Of a DNA stretch of 64,000 bases, positions 25,758-34,456 are shown piece after piece (positions within the stretch are counted from its first letter, which is position 1; each line of letters starts with the position of its first letter). The stretch covers positions 1,674,001 through 1,738,000 of the forward strand of contig OY970182.1 in NCBI GenBank assembly GCA_963708095.1. Reading direction: 5' to 3'. Position numbers and translations under genes: made by a program. Source of the stretch: JAJZVS01 sp963708095. Its GTDB lineage: Bacteria > Pseudomonadota > Alphaproteobacteria > Acetobacterales > Acetobacteraceae. A model generated the notes under the pieces. It was not told the origin of the DNA, made no database searches, and was given only the letters and a program-made list of their open reading frames with translations.

Positions 25758-26172
25758 CGTTTGCGTCCTCGGTAAGGGAAGGACGATACGGCGAAGAGTT
25801 CCGCAACCGCCTCGGGCCTTGCCGGATCAGTCGGCATTCCGTCGCGGAATGCCGTTAGATCACCAAACAGCCCGACAACTTCCGGATAGCCGACCGTCTC
25901 ACCAGTCCGCAGGGAAGGATAACCCGGCCTCCGGCCCTGCGGCAACGGCCACGTCGATCTGAAGATGCCGATACCGGGCAGGCATCGTGCTTGACGTGCA
26001 TCAAGGAAAGCCGCCTGTCCGGTTTCAGGCGGCCCGCAGGAAAAGGGGACACGTTCCGATCGGCCGGGTCTGGCCGTTTCTGGCCATTTATCGGACCGAC
26101 TGTCGGGGGGCCGCGGCCAATAGCGATAGTCGCAGGTGCTGCCGCGTCACCCCGATGGACTAACAAGGGAGA
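25758..26172. other. Intergenic region between iorA and the amidohydrolase
   Basis: About 415 bp without a recognisable gene. It should hold the promoter of the leftward iorAB operon and the 3' flank of the leftward amidohydrolase gene. Apart from the inverted repeat at 25833-25853, no clear element is visible. Confidence 0.4.
25833..25853. promoter_or_regulatory. Perfect 9-bp inverted repeat upstream of iorA
   Basis: GGCATTCCG TCG CGGAATGCC lies 76-96 bp before the iorA start. It has no T run, so a terminator is unlikely. Its place in the 415-bp gap before the operon makes an operator possible. No adjacent regulator gene supports that role. Confidence 0.4.
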
Positions 26173-27015
26173 CTAAGCTTTCCGCGGCGACCAGCCATAA
26201 GCCTTAGCGCAGGCGCCGCCCATGAGCATTGCCCGCTCAGTGTCGCTCAGGCGGTCAGTGCTAAGAAAGGGCTCGACGGCCTGCTCATAGTTGACGACAG
26301 CGAACGCGCGCGTCCAGTCCGTGCCCCACAAGCAGCGATCAAAACCCCAGGCATCGAATACGCGGGCAAGCGGGTCCCAAATGTCCGGAAAAGGATACGG
26401 CGCCCGGGACAGCGTGCAGGCGCCGCTGACTTTGAGCACCGCGTTCGGGCGCTTGGCGAGTTCCAGCACCTTCGGGAGGTCGGCCCAGGGCTGTGGCGGC
26501 GCGGGCGGTACGCGCGGCTGTAGAATGCCCAGATGGTCGATGATGAATCGCGTGTCGGGATGGCGATCGGCGAGTGCAGGGCCCGTGTCCAAGTTGCCCC
26601 AGCACAGGATGTTGACCGGAAAATCATGGCGAGCGGCCGCGCGCAGGATCCGGTCGAGGCCCGGGTCGTTCGGCTCGCGCCCTGCGTCTTTCGGAACCAT
26701 GATACGGACTCCGACCGCGCCCGGTGTCTTCTTCCAGTCGGCGACGACATCGGCCACTGCCGGATCGTCCGGGTCGACCGGCTTAACGATGGCGAGCCGG
26801 CCCGGATGGGCCTGCTGCACTTCCACCGCATAGCTGGCATCGTAGCGGTACATGGAAAATGAGGAGATGAATATCGCGCCGTCGACGCCGACTTTGTCCA
26901 TCGCCGCCACCATCTCGTCACCCGTGACGTGATCGGGCCAGTTCGGCACACTGTGCCAGGGCCGCTTCGGCGTGTTCGCCTCATAGGCATGGACCTGTGA
27001 ATCGATGATAGTCAT
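26173..27015 (-). CDS. Amidohydrolase 2 family metal-dependent hydrolase
   Basis: The product is 280 residues and a TIM-barrel hydrolase. It starts MTIIDSQVHAYEANTPKRPW, where the first metal motif HxH of the superfamily appears as QVH, as in a known branch of amidohydrolase 2. Later conserved points are FIIDHLG near residue 165 and the metal-site Asp in CLWGTDWTRAF near residue 232. The branch includes 2-pyrone-4,6-dicarboxylate lactonase and related ring-fission lactone hydrolases. A GAGGAG site precedes the ATG at 27015; the longer ORF is not family sequence. Together with iorAB and the MFS gene it could form an uptake-and-degradation module for an N-heterocycle or aromatic compound, which is an inference. 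Confidence 0.82.
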   Translation of the reverse strand: MTIIDSQVHAYEANTPKRPWHSVPNWPDHVTGDEMVAAMDKVGVDGAIFISSFSMYRYDASYAVEVQQAHPGRLAIVKPVDPDDPAVADVVADWKKTPGAVGVRIMVPKDAGREPNDPGLDRILRAAARHDFPVNILCWGNLDTGPALADRHPDTRFIIDHLGILQPRVPPAPPQPWADLPKVLELAKRPNAVLKVSGACTLSRAPYPFPDIWDPLARVFDAWGFDRCLWGTDWTRAFAVVNYEQAVEPFLSTDRLSDTERAMLMGGACAKAYGWSPRKA

Positions 27016-27525
27016 CGGGGGAGCTCCTCTGTGCCACGTGAGTCTGGCCATCACAGGAGGTTTGTGTCCAGGGGGCCCCAGGCTTCGCTGATGCCGGAAG
27101 CCATGAGTGGCGGTTCGACGGCGGCTATGGCAAACTCGGTGCAAGGCGCGCGATGGATGTAAGTCCTGCCGCTCATGTACCGCCGTGAGGCCGGGCCGAT
27201 CAAACGGGGCGTTCTTCCGGATCAGCGAGCTGCGCATTGCTGTGACACGCGACTGCCTATGTCCAAGATGGGTCGACGGCTGCCGTCGACAATTCCAGAA
27301 GCGAACGTCTGCTTGTCACCGTCGGGCATTCCAAAGCAGCCGTTCCGTTTCCGGCCAACTTCGGCCGCGGCCAACCGGCCGGTCGATAGGCAGCTGTGGG
27401 TCGACAGCGGCGGTTGGGCCACGCCTGTGGATTTGCGGGCTGAATCGAACTTTCGGTTCCGTTGCTGCTGGACCCCCGGCTAGGCCGACCGCCTGTTTCC
27501 GTAAACGCGCAATACCGAGGCCCGC
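27016..27525. other. No gene recognised; contains one copy of a degenerate repeat
   Basis: The 510 bp hold overlapping frames without support. The stretch 27301-27417 resembles 39378-39492 (listed separately). Confidence 0.4.
27301..27417 (+). repeat. Degenerate intergenic repeat, copy A
   Basis: The core AAAGCAGCCGTTCCGTTTCC at 27333 matches AAAGCTGCCATTCCGCTCCC at 39409, and both continue with GGCCAA..CTCGGCC-like sequence and later GGGTCGACA.CGG. About 28 of 34 bases agree in the core. Copy B lies just beyond the right end of the IS21 element. Related GC-rich intergenic repeats are common in alphaproteobacterial accessory DNA (recollection). Confidence 0.55.
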
Positions 27526-27720
27526 ATGGCATCTGAGACCACCGAGCGCGTCAAACGCCACCGCTTCGCACGGGGCATCGTCCGCGTCGAAGTTGAGGTG
27601 CCAAGCACCGAGGACGCGCTTGCGGTACGCCGCTTCGCGCAGAGCCGGCGCCAGGCGGCAAAGCACCGTGCGCTGGCACCGCAAGCCGAGCTGCCTGCAG
27701 AATCGCCCCCAGGCGGCCTA
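27526..27720 (+). CDS. Small basic hypothetical protein, possibly truncated
   Basis: The ORF begins MASETTERVKRHRFARGIVR and continues VEVEVPSTEDALAVRRFAQS. A VKRHR start followed by a short beta-like strand and a helix is typical of small plasmid and island proteins that resemble antitoxins. The frame stays open to 28044, but from about residue 65 the sequence overlaps unrelated IS remnants, so the natural end is unclear. No toxin gene partner follows. Confidence 0.35.
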
Positions 27721-27763
27721 GTCCCCACGATCGCTGGATCGCGAGTCGTGATTCGAAGGGTGG

Positions 27764-28009
27764 ATGCGAGCGATCCCCTTGGCGACCGAGATCACGCTGA
27801 CGCAGTAGGAACGGCAAGCGCTGCAAGTGCTGGCCGGGAACCGCGGCGCCGCCCCGAGATACTGCCCGGAGCATGGCAAGCGGATCCTGGCCATGCTCGA
27901 TCACGCCCCACCGGATGGCTACGCGAACTGGACGGTGCCGCTTCTGGCGCGCGAACTGGGAGACATCCACGAGCAGTCCATCATCGCGTGGACGCGGACG
28001 TCTGCTTAA
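27764..28009 (+). pseudogene. IS630-family transposase N-terminal remnant with internal stop
   Basis: The frame MRAIPLATEITLTQ stop ERQALQVLAGNRG, then ILAMLDHAPPDGYANWTVPL and LLARELGDIHEQSIIAW, follows the N-terminal helix-turn-helix region of IS630-type transposases (family: PPAGYARWTGPLLAEALGD). A TAG at about 27806 interrupts it and the match ends at 28009. The catalytic DDE part is missing. Confidence 0.65.
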
Positions 28010-28060
28010 TGGCGGTTGCCCCAGGCCTCGGTCACCAGGCCTGATCCCCTTCGACGGTCC

Positions 28061-29953
28061 TTACACCCATTTAATGGCGCTTGAGACATCGGTCGTCGTG
28101 CCGGCCAGGATGATATCGTGGCCCGAGCCGAAATTGAGCACGGTATTGCCGCCCGACACGCCCATCTGCAGAGAGGACTCCAGGCTGTGGTTGATGTCCA
28201 GCACGTCGCCTCGGCCCGGGGCGAAGTCGTGCACGGTCAGCACGCCGGACGTGGGAAGGAAGACGTAGGTGTCAGCCGCACCGGCGCCGGTGACGTCGGT
28301 CGCGCCGCTGCCGGCGGTGACGGTGACGCTGCCGGTGTTGAGGAAGCTCATCGTGTCATTGCCGGAGCCGCCGATGACATCGGCGACGGTATACCCGTTG
28401 CTACCGTCGAGCACGAGTTTATCGTTGCCGCTGCCCATCGTGACGTTGACGGTGTTGTCTGCCGCAACCGACGTGCCGGCAGTCGCATGGAACGTCATGT
28501 TGTAGTTGCCGCTGCCAAGGCTGATCGTGCCGCGCTCCGCATTGCCGATCGTCAGGCTGCTTGCCGCGCTGGTGCTCGCGCCGGTCAGCGTCGCATCGAC
28601 CTCGACGAAATTGGACAGGCTGAATGACCCGCCGGTGGTATCGCCGATGGAGGCCGTCTGCACCAGGTTCCAGGTGTCGGTGGAAAGGTTGACCGTGCCG
28701 GAGCTGTCCATCCACTGGTGCACATTGCCGGCGAGGCCGGTCTGGCTGGCGTACCAATCCTGCACCCCGCCGGTGACCGCGGGCATGGCGAGGCTGCGGC
28801 CGTTGATGTCGGTGGTGGTGAGGATGGCGTTCAGATTGCCCGGGCCCACCACCACTTCCGCCGTGGTGCTGCCGCTGACCGAGACGAGCATCGGCTGCGC
28901 GCCCGCGGTCGATCCCCCACCGAAATACTGCTTCCAGGCGGCTGCGGTCGCCGGCTTGGTCGCGCCGGAGGAGGAGAAGTCCCAATTGCCGTCGCCAACT
29001 GCGACATCCCAGGTGTTGACGAAGGACACCGGTGCGCTCGATTGCGACAATGTCGAGGCCAGCCAGGCGACGAAGGCCGGGTCGTCCGCCGGGCCGAAAT
29101 TGCTGCTGGTGCTGCCGACGCCGGTTTCGGCGATGCCGACCGGCTTGCCCTGTTGTTCGGCCAGGTTGATCGTATCCTGCACGCTCCAGCCGCTCGTGTT
29201 GGCAGCACCGGTGGGATCGCCGGCGGTGGCATTCGGGTATTCCCAGAAATGCTCGAGGTTGAGCGGATTGGCGGCCCAGGCGCTCTCCGAACTGGCATAG
29301 GATCCGTTGTTGCTTGCCCAGTTATAGAGATCGAGCGGATAGGCGGGGCTGTACGTGTCCGCAGCAACGACGTCGACGTAGGAGTTGCCGGGATAGAGGT
29401 TGGCGGTGTTCTGCGAGGTCGTGTTGATCGTTGCCGGGTTCCACACGATCTTCGCGGTCGCGCCGTCGGCCGCGGCTTCCTGGCGCATCAAGGTGGAGAG
29501 ATGCTGGAAAGCGGCGACGAAATCCGCGCCGGTCTGCGCGCTGCCGCCCACCGACCACGGCATGTAGCCGTCGGTGTTCATTTCGTAGCCGAGGCGCAAA
29601 TAGAGCGTGGTAAAGCCCTGGGCAACCCAGGAATTGACGATGCCCTTGTAGACCGAATCGTAGGTCCCAGCGGTAATGGCCTGGAAGAAACTGTCGGCGT
29701 CCGTGGTGATGCTGCTGGCCATCGGGATGCCGATCACCGGCGTAGTGCCGCTCAGGCCGTCCTGCACCCAGGAGCTGGCGGTCCAGTTTGCATTCGACGC
29801 CCAGTCGGCCGGCGCCTGCGTAAAGTCGGTGAAGGCGTCCATGAAGCCCGGCGTCGCACCCAGCGCCGTCTGGAAGCTCGCGTATTGACTCTCGAACTCT
29901 GCGTTCGGACTTCCGACAAAGACGCCAAGCGGGTAGGACGTCGTGCTCGCCAT
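28061..29953 (-). CDS. GH26-like glycoside hydrolase with C-terminal RTX-type calcium-binding region
   Basis: The product is 630 residues with an acidic, Ser/Thr/Gly-rich composition and no N-terminal signal peptide, as expected for type I secretion. Residues 1-340 read as a beta-mannanase-like TIM barrel: LYLRLGYEMNTDGYMPW puts the acid/base Glu near residue 124, and VGIAETGVG puts the nucleophile Glu near residue 276. Residues 350-630 contain repetitive Gly/Asn/Asp sequence with GSGNDKLVLDGSN and GGSGNDTMSFL, which are hemolysin-type calcium-binding repeats, and a final segment DFAPGRGDVLDINHSL common before type I secretion tails. It would hydrolyse mannan or a related glycan outside the cell. 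No ABC/HlyD exporter genes are adjacent. Confidence 0.75.
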   Translation of the reverse strand: MASTTSYPLGVFVGSPNAEFESQYASFQTALGATPGFMDAFTDFTQAPADWASNANWTASSWVQDGLSGTTPVIGIPMASSITTDADSFFQAITAGTYDSVYKGIVNSWVAQGFTTLYLRLGYEMNTDGYMPWSVGGSAQTGADFVAAFQHLSTLMRQEAAADGATAKIVWNPATINTTSQNTANLYPGNSYVDVVAADTYSPAYPLDLYNWASNNGSYASSESAWAANPLNLEHFWEYPNATAGDPTGAANTSGWSVQDTINLAEQQGKPVGIAETGVGSTSSNFGPADDPAFVAWLASTLSQSSAPVSFVNTWDVAVGDGNWDFSSSGATKPATAAAWKQYFGGGSTAGAQPMLVSVSGSTTAEVVVGPGNLNAILTTTDINGRSLAMPAVTGGVQDWYASQTGLAGNVHQWMDSSGTVNLSTDTWNLVQTASIGDTTGGSFSLSNFVEVDATLTGASTSAASSLTIGNAERGTISLGSGNYNMTFHATAGTSVAADNTVNVTMGSGNDKLVLDGSNGYTVADVIGGSGNDTMSFLNTGSVTVTAGSGATDVTGAGAADTYVFLPTSGVLTVHDFAPGRGDVLDINHSLESSLQMGVSGGNTVLNFGSGHDIILAGTTTDVSSAIKWV

Positions 29954-30360
29954 TCAATCGCCTCCATGATGTTGCGGCGCAACCTACAGAAGGCCGGAGG
30001 AAAGCGCGAACATGAAGCGGCGCGACGGCGCTGCCGGAAGATAACAAGTCCTTGAGATTCTCTTTCGGTGTGATGAATAGAATTTCTGAGACCTGTCGTA
30101 TTGGAATCGACCCGAGCGTTTATAACGAGCAGTTGAATTCCGGCCCATCATGCGGCAAGTCGCAAGGAACGGAGCTTTGGTTGTGTTATCGCCGCGGACA
30201 GCAAGAGCCCTCATCCGATAACCGCCGACTCTTTGTACGTCGCGGTGGTGCTTGATTTCCTCTATATAGGCAGACTATCCACGCGCATCGGACCCGGCTT
30301 GGCAGCCCTGACCTCCGCGTCGCGATCAACGCATTCGGAACGGACGTTGGCTGGAGCCAC
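29954..30360. other. No gene recognised
   Basis: About 400 bp upstream of the RTX-type gene. GC content is lower around 30040-30130 (TTTATAACGAGCAGTTGAAT and nearby), so the promoter for the leftward gene may lie here. No conserved frame is visible. Confidence 0.4.
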
Positions 30361-30456
30361 AACCGGCGCCTGTCGCGCGACTACGAATGGCACACCTGCC
30401 AAGAGGCGGTGTTCGTCCGCCTCGCCATGATCCGCATCAGGCTCAGGCGACTTGCC
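30361..30456 (+). pseudogene. IS5-family transposase C-terminal scrap
   Basis: The 32-residue frame NRRLSRDYEWHTCQEAVFVR then LAMIRIRLRRLA matches the end of IS5-type transposases (family: RRLSKDYE..TSEAMI..AMIRLMLRRLA). The match is limited to the tail; inverted repeats are not found. Confidence 0.55.
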
Positions 30457-30824
30457 GCAACCGTTCGGTGTGATGCCAAACTGTTCGGACGGGCTCTAAG
30501 CGGCAAGATCACCTATGAGTGCGTGTGGGTATGGGCCGACGACGTGACCGTCGTCGAGTCCGGTCAACGCCCGATCACGCCGCGCCTGCTTCTTCGCGCT
30601 GGACATCTATGGCTGGAAGCAGCCGGGCGACGTGGGAGTTGTGCCGGCGCGCAGATGCGCAGGCGCGTACTACGCGTCGGACGGTCAGGCTCCGGCCGGG
30701 ACCTCGCTCTATTTCGAGTCCACGCCACCCGGTCCACCGAGGATTGTCGGTCTATCAACGTGTCGGTGCATCGTACGGGAGATGAGCTGGCGGCGCAGCG
30801 CAGGCCCCAGGCCCGCCGCGCGGA
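30457..30824. other. No gene recognised
   Basis: Frames are open on both strands through GC bias. One reads LDIYGWKQPGDVGVVPARR, but no family is recognised and there is no start with a ribosome site. Confidence 0.35.
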
Positions 30825-31310
30825 TCAGAGGCCGAGGCCCGCGCGCAGGCCGAACAGGCTCGCCGCGATCCAGACCAGCAGCCCGGCCGCGATCGCCGCC
30901 TCGGCGAGCGAGCCGGTCCGGCAGAGCGGGATCGCGACGCGGTGGCGCAGCGGCCAGGCCAGGCGCAGGCCGCTCGACGTCAGCAGGTCCGCCGCGAGAT
31001 GGGAGAGGTAGCCGACCAGGAGCGGCGCGGCGACGGCATGGGCGACGCCGTCCCAGCGCAGCAGCAGGCCGCAGGCAGCCACCGCCAGCAGCGAATGGGT
31101 CACGCCGCGGTGCCCGAGCACCGCCGCCACCGGCCGCGAGACCAGACGCACCCGCCGCCCCACCCAGGACTGCGGATGGTCGATGTCGGGCAGCAGCGCC
31201 CCGCTGGAAGCGAGCGCCAGCGCGGCCGGATCGAACGCCGGCAGGCCGAGGTGCGGCGCCGCCCACAGCCACGCCGCCGCCCCGGCGATCACGTGCGATC
31301 CGGCCATCAT
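30825..31310 (-). CDS. YdjM-type inner-membrane metal-dependent hydrolase
   Basis: The product is about 161 residues with several hydrophobic spans. It has the family block GALLPDIDHPQSWVGRR near residues 35-51 and HRGVTHSLLAV near residues 69-79, plus HLAADLLTSSG, the conserved His/Asp motifs of YdjM/LexA-linked membrane hydrolases. Two ATGs are adjacent at 31310 and 31307; ribosome binding looks weak. The role of the family is not settled; metal-dependent phospholipid or peptide hydrolysis has been proposed. It appears to be independent cargo on the island. Confidence 0.75.
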   Translation of the reverse strand: MMAGSHVIAGAAAWLWAAPHLGLPAFDPAALALASSGALLPDIDHPQSWVGRRVRLVSRPVAAVLGHRGVTHSLLAVAACGLLLRWDGVAHAVAAPLLVGYLSHLAADLLTSSGLRLAWPLRHRVAIPLCRTGSLAEAAIAAGLLVWIAASLFGLRAGLGL

Positions 31311-31612
31311 GACGGCGGCGAGCCTACGCCGCCCGGGGCGTCGCCGCCCAGCCCTGGGTGCCAAGGGTGGGGGTGCGGACACGCGCGCGTGCCCTGAGGC
31401 CGTGCCCTGGCACCGCATCCTGGCGCCGCATCCTGGCGCCGCTCTGGGCGGGCGCGAGCCGGGCCGGCGGCGTTTCCGCTCACGCCGAATTTGCCGCCCG
31501 GCCGCCGCCAGCCGCATCAAAGCGACTTGCCCATTTCCGCCGGCCTCAGCAGGTTGGCGGGCGGCCAAGGGCGAATCGGTCAGACTCGGGCCGGCACACA
31601 GGAGCGCGCAGG
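31311..31612. other. No gene recognised; contains a short tandem repeat
   Basis: A 13-bp unit GCATCCTGGCGCC is present twice in tandem at 31415-31440. Otherwise I see only GC-driven open frames. Confidence 0.5.
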
Positions 31613-31867
31613 ATGAAGACCATGTTTCGAGTACTGACGGTGTTGGGGGGCGTCGCTTCGCTCGCCGTCGCGGCGCCCGCGGGCGCCGCGCCTGTCATCG
31701 GCGCCGGGTTGGCGCCGGTGCCGTCGCACGGCGCCATCGTCGACGCGTATTACTACCACGGGCGCCACTACCCGTACCGTTACAGGGGTCGCTATTATAA
31801 TTACCATTGGAACAATCATTATTACATGCACCGCCAGCGGCGCGACGGGCATTGGCACTATTACTGA
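31613..31867 (+). CDS. Small exported Tyr/His/Arg-rich protein, 84 aa
   Basis: A Sec-type signal peptide (MKTMFRVLTVLGGVASLAVA then AAPAGAA) is followed by a short mature part rich in Tyr and His: YYYHGRHYPYRYRGRYYNYH and WNNHYYMHRQRRDGHWHYY. A ribosome site AGGAGCGCGCAGG precedes the ATG at 31613. Such tails are common in small periplasmic proteins of Acetobacteraceae and rhizobia, with metal binding or envelope roles only guessed. It is one of three unrelated small His-rich exported proteins in the window. Confidence 0.75.
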   Translation: MKTMFRVLTVLGGVASLAVAAPAGAAPVIGAGLAPVPSHGAIVDAYYYHGRHYPYRYRGRYYNYHWNNHYYMHRQRRDGHWHYY

Positions 31868-32144
31868 CGATCCGCACGCGCCGACGCGGGGCGATGGTCC
31901 GGCCCGCGCCGGCGCGGCAGGCAGGGCCGACGCCGTGCGGCGGGCGGGAGCGCCGGACACGGCGGCGGCAACGCCCTGAGGCCCGGCGCGGAGGGCCTTC
32001 CGCCGGATGGTGAAGACCGGGGCGGCCACTACGGGCGGGACAAGCATTGGAACCGGGCGTGCAGAGATAGCAGAGCACGTCGACGCGCCTCGCAAGGCCC
32101 CCAAAGCCGCTGCGACACCTTGCTGGTGTGGCCATCGTGCTCCT

Positions 32145-32396
32145 GTTGCCGCCTGCATCCCGAACTTCGCCATCCAGGAGTATCCGTCCCGCACGCCGGA
32201 ACTCGAGGGCGACTCGGCGCCGCTTGGCAACGACATCGCCACCGGGTTGTCCGACCACGTGGGTGGCTTCCTGCCGATTCCGGATGCTCCCGGCATCGGC
32301 CTGACGCTGGTGGACGACATCGAGCGACGCTTTCCGCCGAAGCCGCGACCCATCCGAATGCGGCCGCACGTCGATGGCTCGGTCGTGGATATGTGA
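32145..32396 (+). pseudogene. Enolase-superfamily (mandelate racemase/galactonate dehydratase-like) 3' fragment
   Basis: The last 83 codons of a sugar-acid dehydratase-like gene survive: CIPNFAIQEYPSRTPELEGD, then GGFLPIPDAPGIGLTLVDD and ERRFPPKPRPIRMRP. IQEYP and PDAPGIG are typical C-terminal blocks of this superfamily. The catalytic barrel (metal-binding Asp/Glu and general bases) is absent upstream, where sequence is unrelated. Confidence 0.65.
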
Positions 32397-32845
32397 GTCC
32401 GGCCGCACCTACCCGTCGCGGTGGGTGCAAACTCCATCCGGGTTAAATTGTCCGCTGTGGACCGGCGTCGAACTCTGACCTCACCCTAGCATGAGGCAAC
32501 TGCATTGATAACACCTGGAGAGTTGCCCTTTTGCTGGGGTCGGAGGCATCGAGAGGCTCGCGTCGTGGCGCCGGAATCGACGCCGTGGCGGCAACGCCTG
32601 GACCTCGCGTCCCCGGACGCCATGCCGGGCGGTGGTCGTGGGTCAGTTCTGGATGTCGTCTGATGATACGATGAGACAAATTGATGTACCTATGGGGCTA
32701 GATCTGACATTCCCGGATATCTTGATGATCCGGGAGCCAGCGTAGCATTGCGGAGTGCCTGGCGAGGTCGGCTTCGGGCCAGGTGCGGCGGTTGCAGCCG
32801 GTGTTATTGCGTGCATCGGACCGCATGTGACGGTAGAACGGCGTC
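32397..32845. other. No gene recognised
   Basis: About 450 bp of mixed composition before the DUF2252 gene. Short frames overlap and have no support; no terminator with a T run is visible. Confidence 0.4.
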
Positions 32846-34222
32846 ATGGATACCAGCCTTGTCCGTGGCCACACGTCCATGGCGACCCGCACTCCGGACG
32901 ACCGCCGGCGGGCCGGGGCAGCCCTCCGCCGCGACGTACCGCGCGGCGCGCAGGGTGAGTGGGCCCCGCCTGGCAACCGTGCGGACCCGGTCGGAATTCT
33001 GATCGAACAGGGCAAGAACCGGATCCAGGAACTGCTGCCGATCCGGTATGGGCGGATGCGCGCCGATCCCTTCGCCTTCATGCGCGGCGCTGCCGCCGTG
33101 ATGGCCGCGGATCTGGCCCGTACGCCGGCGACCGGGATTCGCATGCAGGCCTGCGGCGACGCGCACCTCGCCAATTTCGGCTCCTACGCGACACCCGAGG
33201 GGTTGCCGGTCTTCGACATCAATGACTTCGATGAGACGCTGCCTGCTCCTTTCGAGTGGGACCTGAAGAGATTGGCAACCAGCCTCGTCGTGGCCGGTCG
33301 CGTCGCCCAATATTCCGAGCAGGCCGCACGCGGGCTCGCGCGCACCGCCGCCCGATCCTACCGCGAGCACATGGCCGAATTGGCCCAGCTACCGCCGGTC
33401 GATGCCTGGAACCGGCGGGTCGATCTCGCCCGGGCGATTGCCGGCATCGACCAGCCCAAGGTGCGCGGTACGGTGGAGAAACGCCTTGCCCAGGTGTTGG
33501 AGAGTGGCGCCAAGCACTTCGGCTTGGTGGAGAAGGGCGGTGGCCTCGATATCCGCGAGAGGCCGCCACTGGTCTATCATTTGAGCAAGCATGCCCTGCC
33601 GGCCCGCAAAGCCTTCGCGTCTTATGCGGAGACACTGCAGGAGGACCGTCGCGTGCTGCTGCACCGCCATACTCTGCGCGACGTTGCGTTCAAGGCAGTC
33701 GGGGTTGGCAGTGTCGGGACGTTCTGCGCGATTGGGCTGCTTACGGCGGGTGACGGCTCGCCGCTCCTGCTGCAGATCAAGGAGGCGCAGGAGTCAGTGC
33801 TCGCGCCGTTTGCCGGCGCGTCCGACTACGCCAATCATGGTGAAAGGGTCGTGGTCGGCCAGCGCATGATGCAGGCAGCGACCGATGTCTTCCTCGGCTG
33901 GACGCGCGCGCCAATCGACAAGCGGTATTTCTACATCAGGCGGCTCAAGGATTCGCGGTTGGCCAATATCGGAACGCAGCTGCAAGCGGCGCTGCCGTTC
34001 TATGCCTCACTCTGCGGCCGCACTCTCGCGCGGGCGCATGCACGGGCCGGCGACCCGGCTCTGGTGTCCGGATATGCCGGCAGCGGCACGACCTTCGAGG
34101 AGGCGATCAGCGCGTTTGCCGTGGCCTACGGGGACCAAACCGAGAAGGACTGGAGCGACTTCTTGGCGGCGATCAAGGCTGGCCGCATCGTCGCGGCCGA
34201 GCCCGAAACCAGGAAGCGCTGA
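32846..34222 (+). CDS. DUF2252-family protein
   Basis: The product is 458 residues. The kinase-like family blocks are present: LIEQGKNRIQELLPIRYGRM, then PFAFMRGAAAVMAADLA, MQACGDAHLANFGSYATPEG, VFDINDFDETLPAPFEWDLK and RLATSLVVAGR. The DAHLxNFG and DFDE motifs align with a phosphotransferase-like active site (HxD and metal Asp). Near the C-terminus come GVGSVGTFC, LLLQIKEAQESVLAP and FYIRRLKDSR. The biochemical role of DUF2252 is not established. A second ATG at 32879 is an alternative start. The gene is intact, in contrast to its neighbours. Confidence 0.85.
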   Translation: MDTSLVRGHTSMATRTPDDRRRAGAALRRDVPRGAQGEWAPPGNRADPVGILIEQGKNRIQELLPIRYGRMRADPFAFMRGAAAVMAADLARTPATGIRMQACGDAHLANFGSYATPEGLPVFDINDFDETLPAPFEWDLKRLATSLVVAGRVAQYSEQAARGLARTAARSYREHMAELAQLPPVDAWNRRVDLARAIAGIDQPKVRGTVEKRLAQVLESGAKHFGLVEKGGGLDIRERPPLVYHLSKHALPARKAFASYAETLQEDRRVLLHRHTLRDVAFKAVGVGSVGTFCAIGLLTAGDGSPLLLQIKEAQESVLAPFAGASDYANHGERVVVGQRMMQAATDVFLGWTRAPIDKRYFYIRRLKDSRLANIGTQLQAALPFYASLCGRTLARAHARAGDPALVSGYAGSGTTFEEAISAFAVAYGDQTEKDWSDFLAAIKAGRIVAAEPETRKR

Positions 34223-34260
34223 TCCGCCGGGCACATGGCCCGACCGGCGGCCGCCTGAGT

Positions 34261-34440
34261 TTGACAAGCGCGGGCCATCTCCTCCTGCGCCATCCGCATT
34301 TCGTCGGAACGATCCATTCGTTTGTGAACGAGTTCCTGGCCGTTCCGTGGCTGCGCTCGAAGGGGCGCTCGATCAAAGCGATCGACACCGAAATCGCGCT
34401 GACCGTGCCGTTCGACATCGCCTTACGCTCGACCTTACCC
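34261..34440 (+). pseudogene. UvrD-type helicase scrap
   Basis: One frame reads LLLRHPHFVGTIHSFVNEFL then AVPWLRSKGRSIKAIDTEIA. The block HPHFVGTIHSFVNEFLA is characteristic of UvrD-like helicases (motif Ib region with TxHSF). Walker A and the remaining motifs are absent. It points the opposite way from the other UvrD remnant at 39612-40318 and is too divergent to be its missing middle. Confidence 0.6.
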
Positions 34441-34456
34441 ACCGCGCTAGGGGCAT

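Noticed and set aside
31415..31440. Tandem 13-bp repeat as a regulatory element
   Set aside because: Only two copies occur and there is no relation to a promoter; it is likely chance or slippage.
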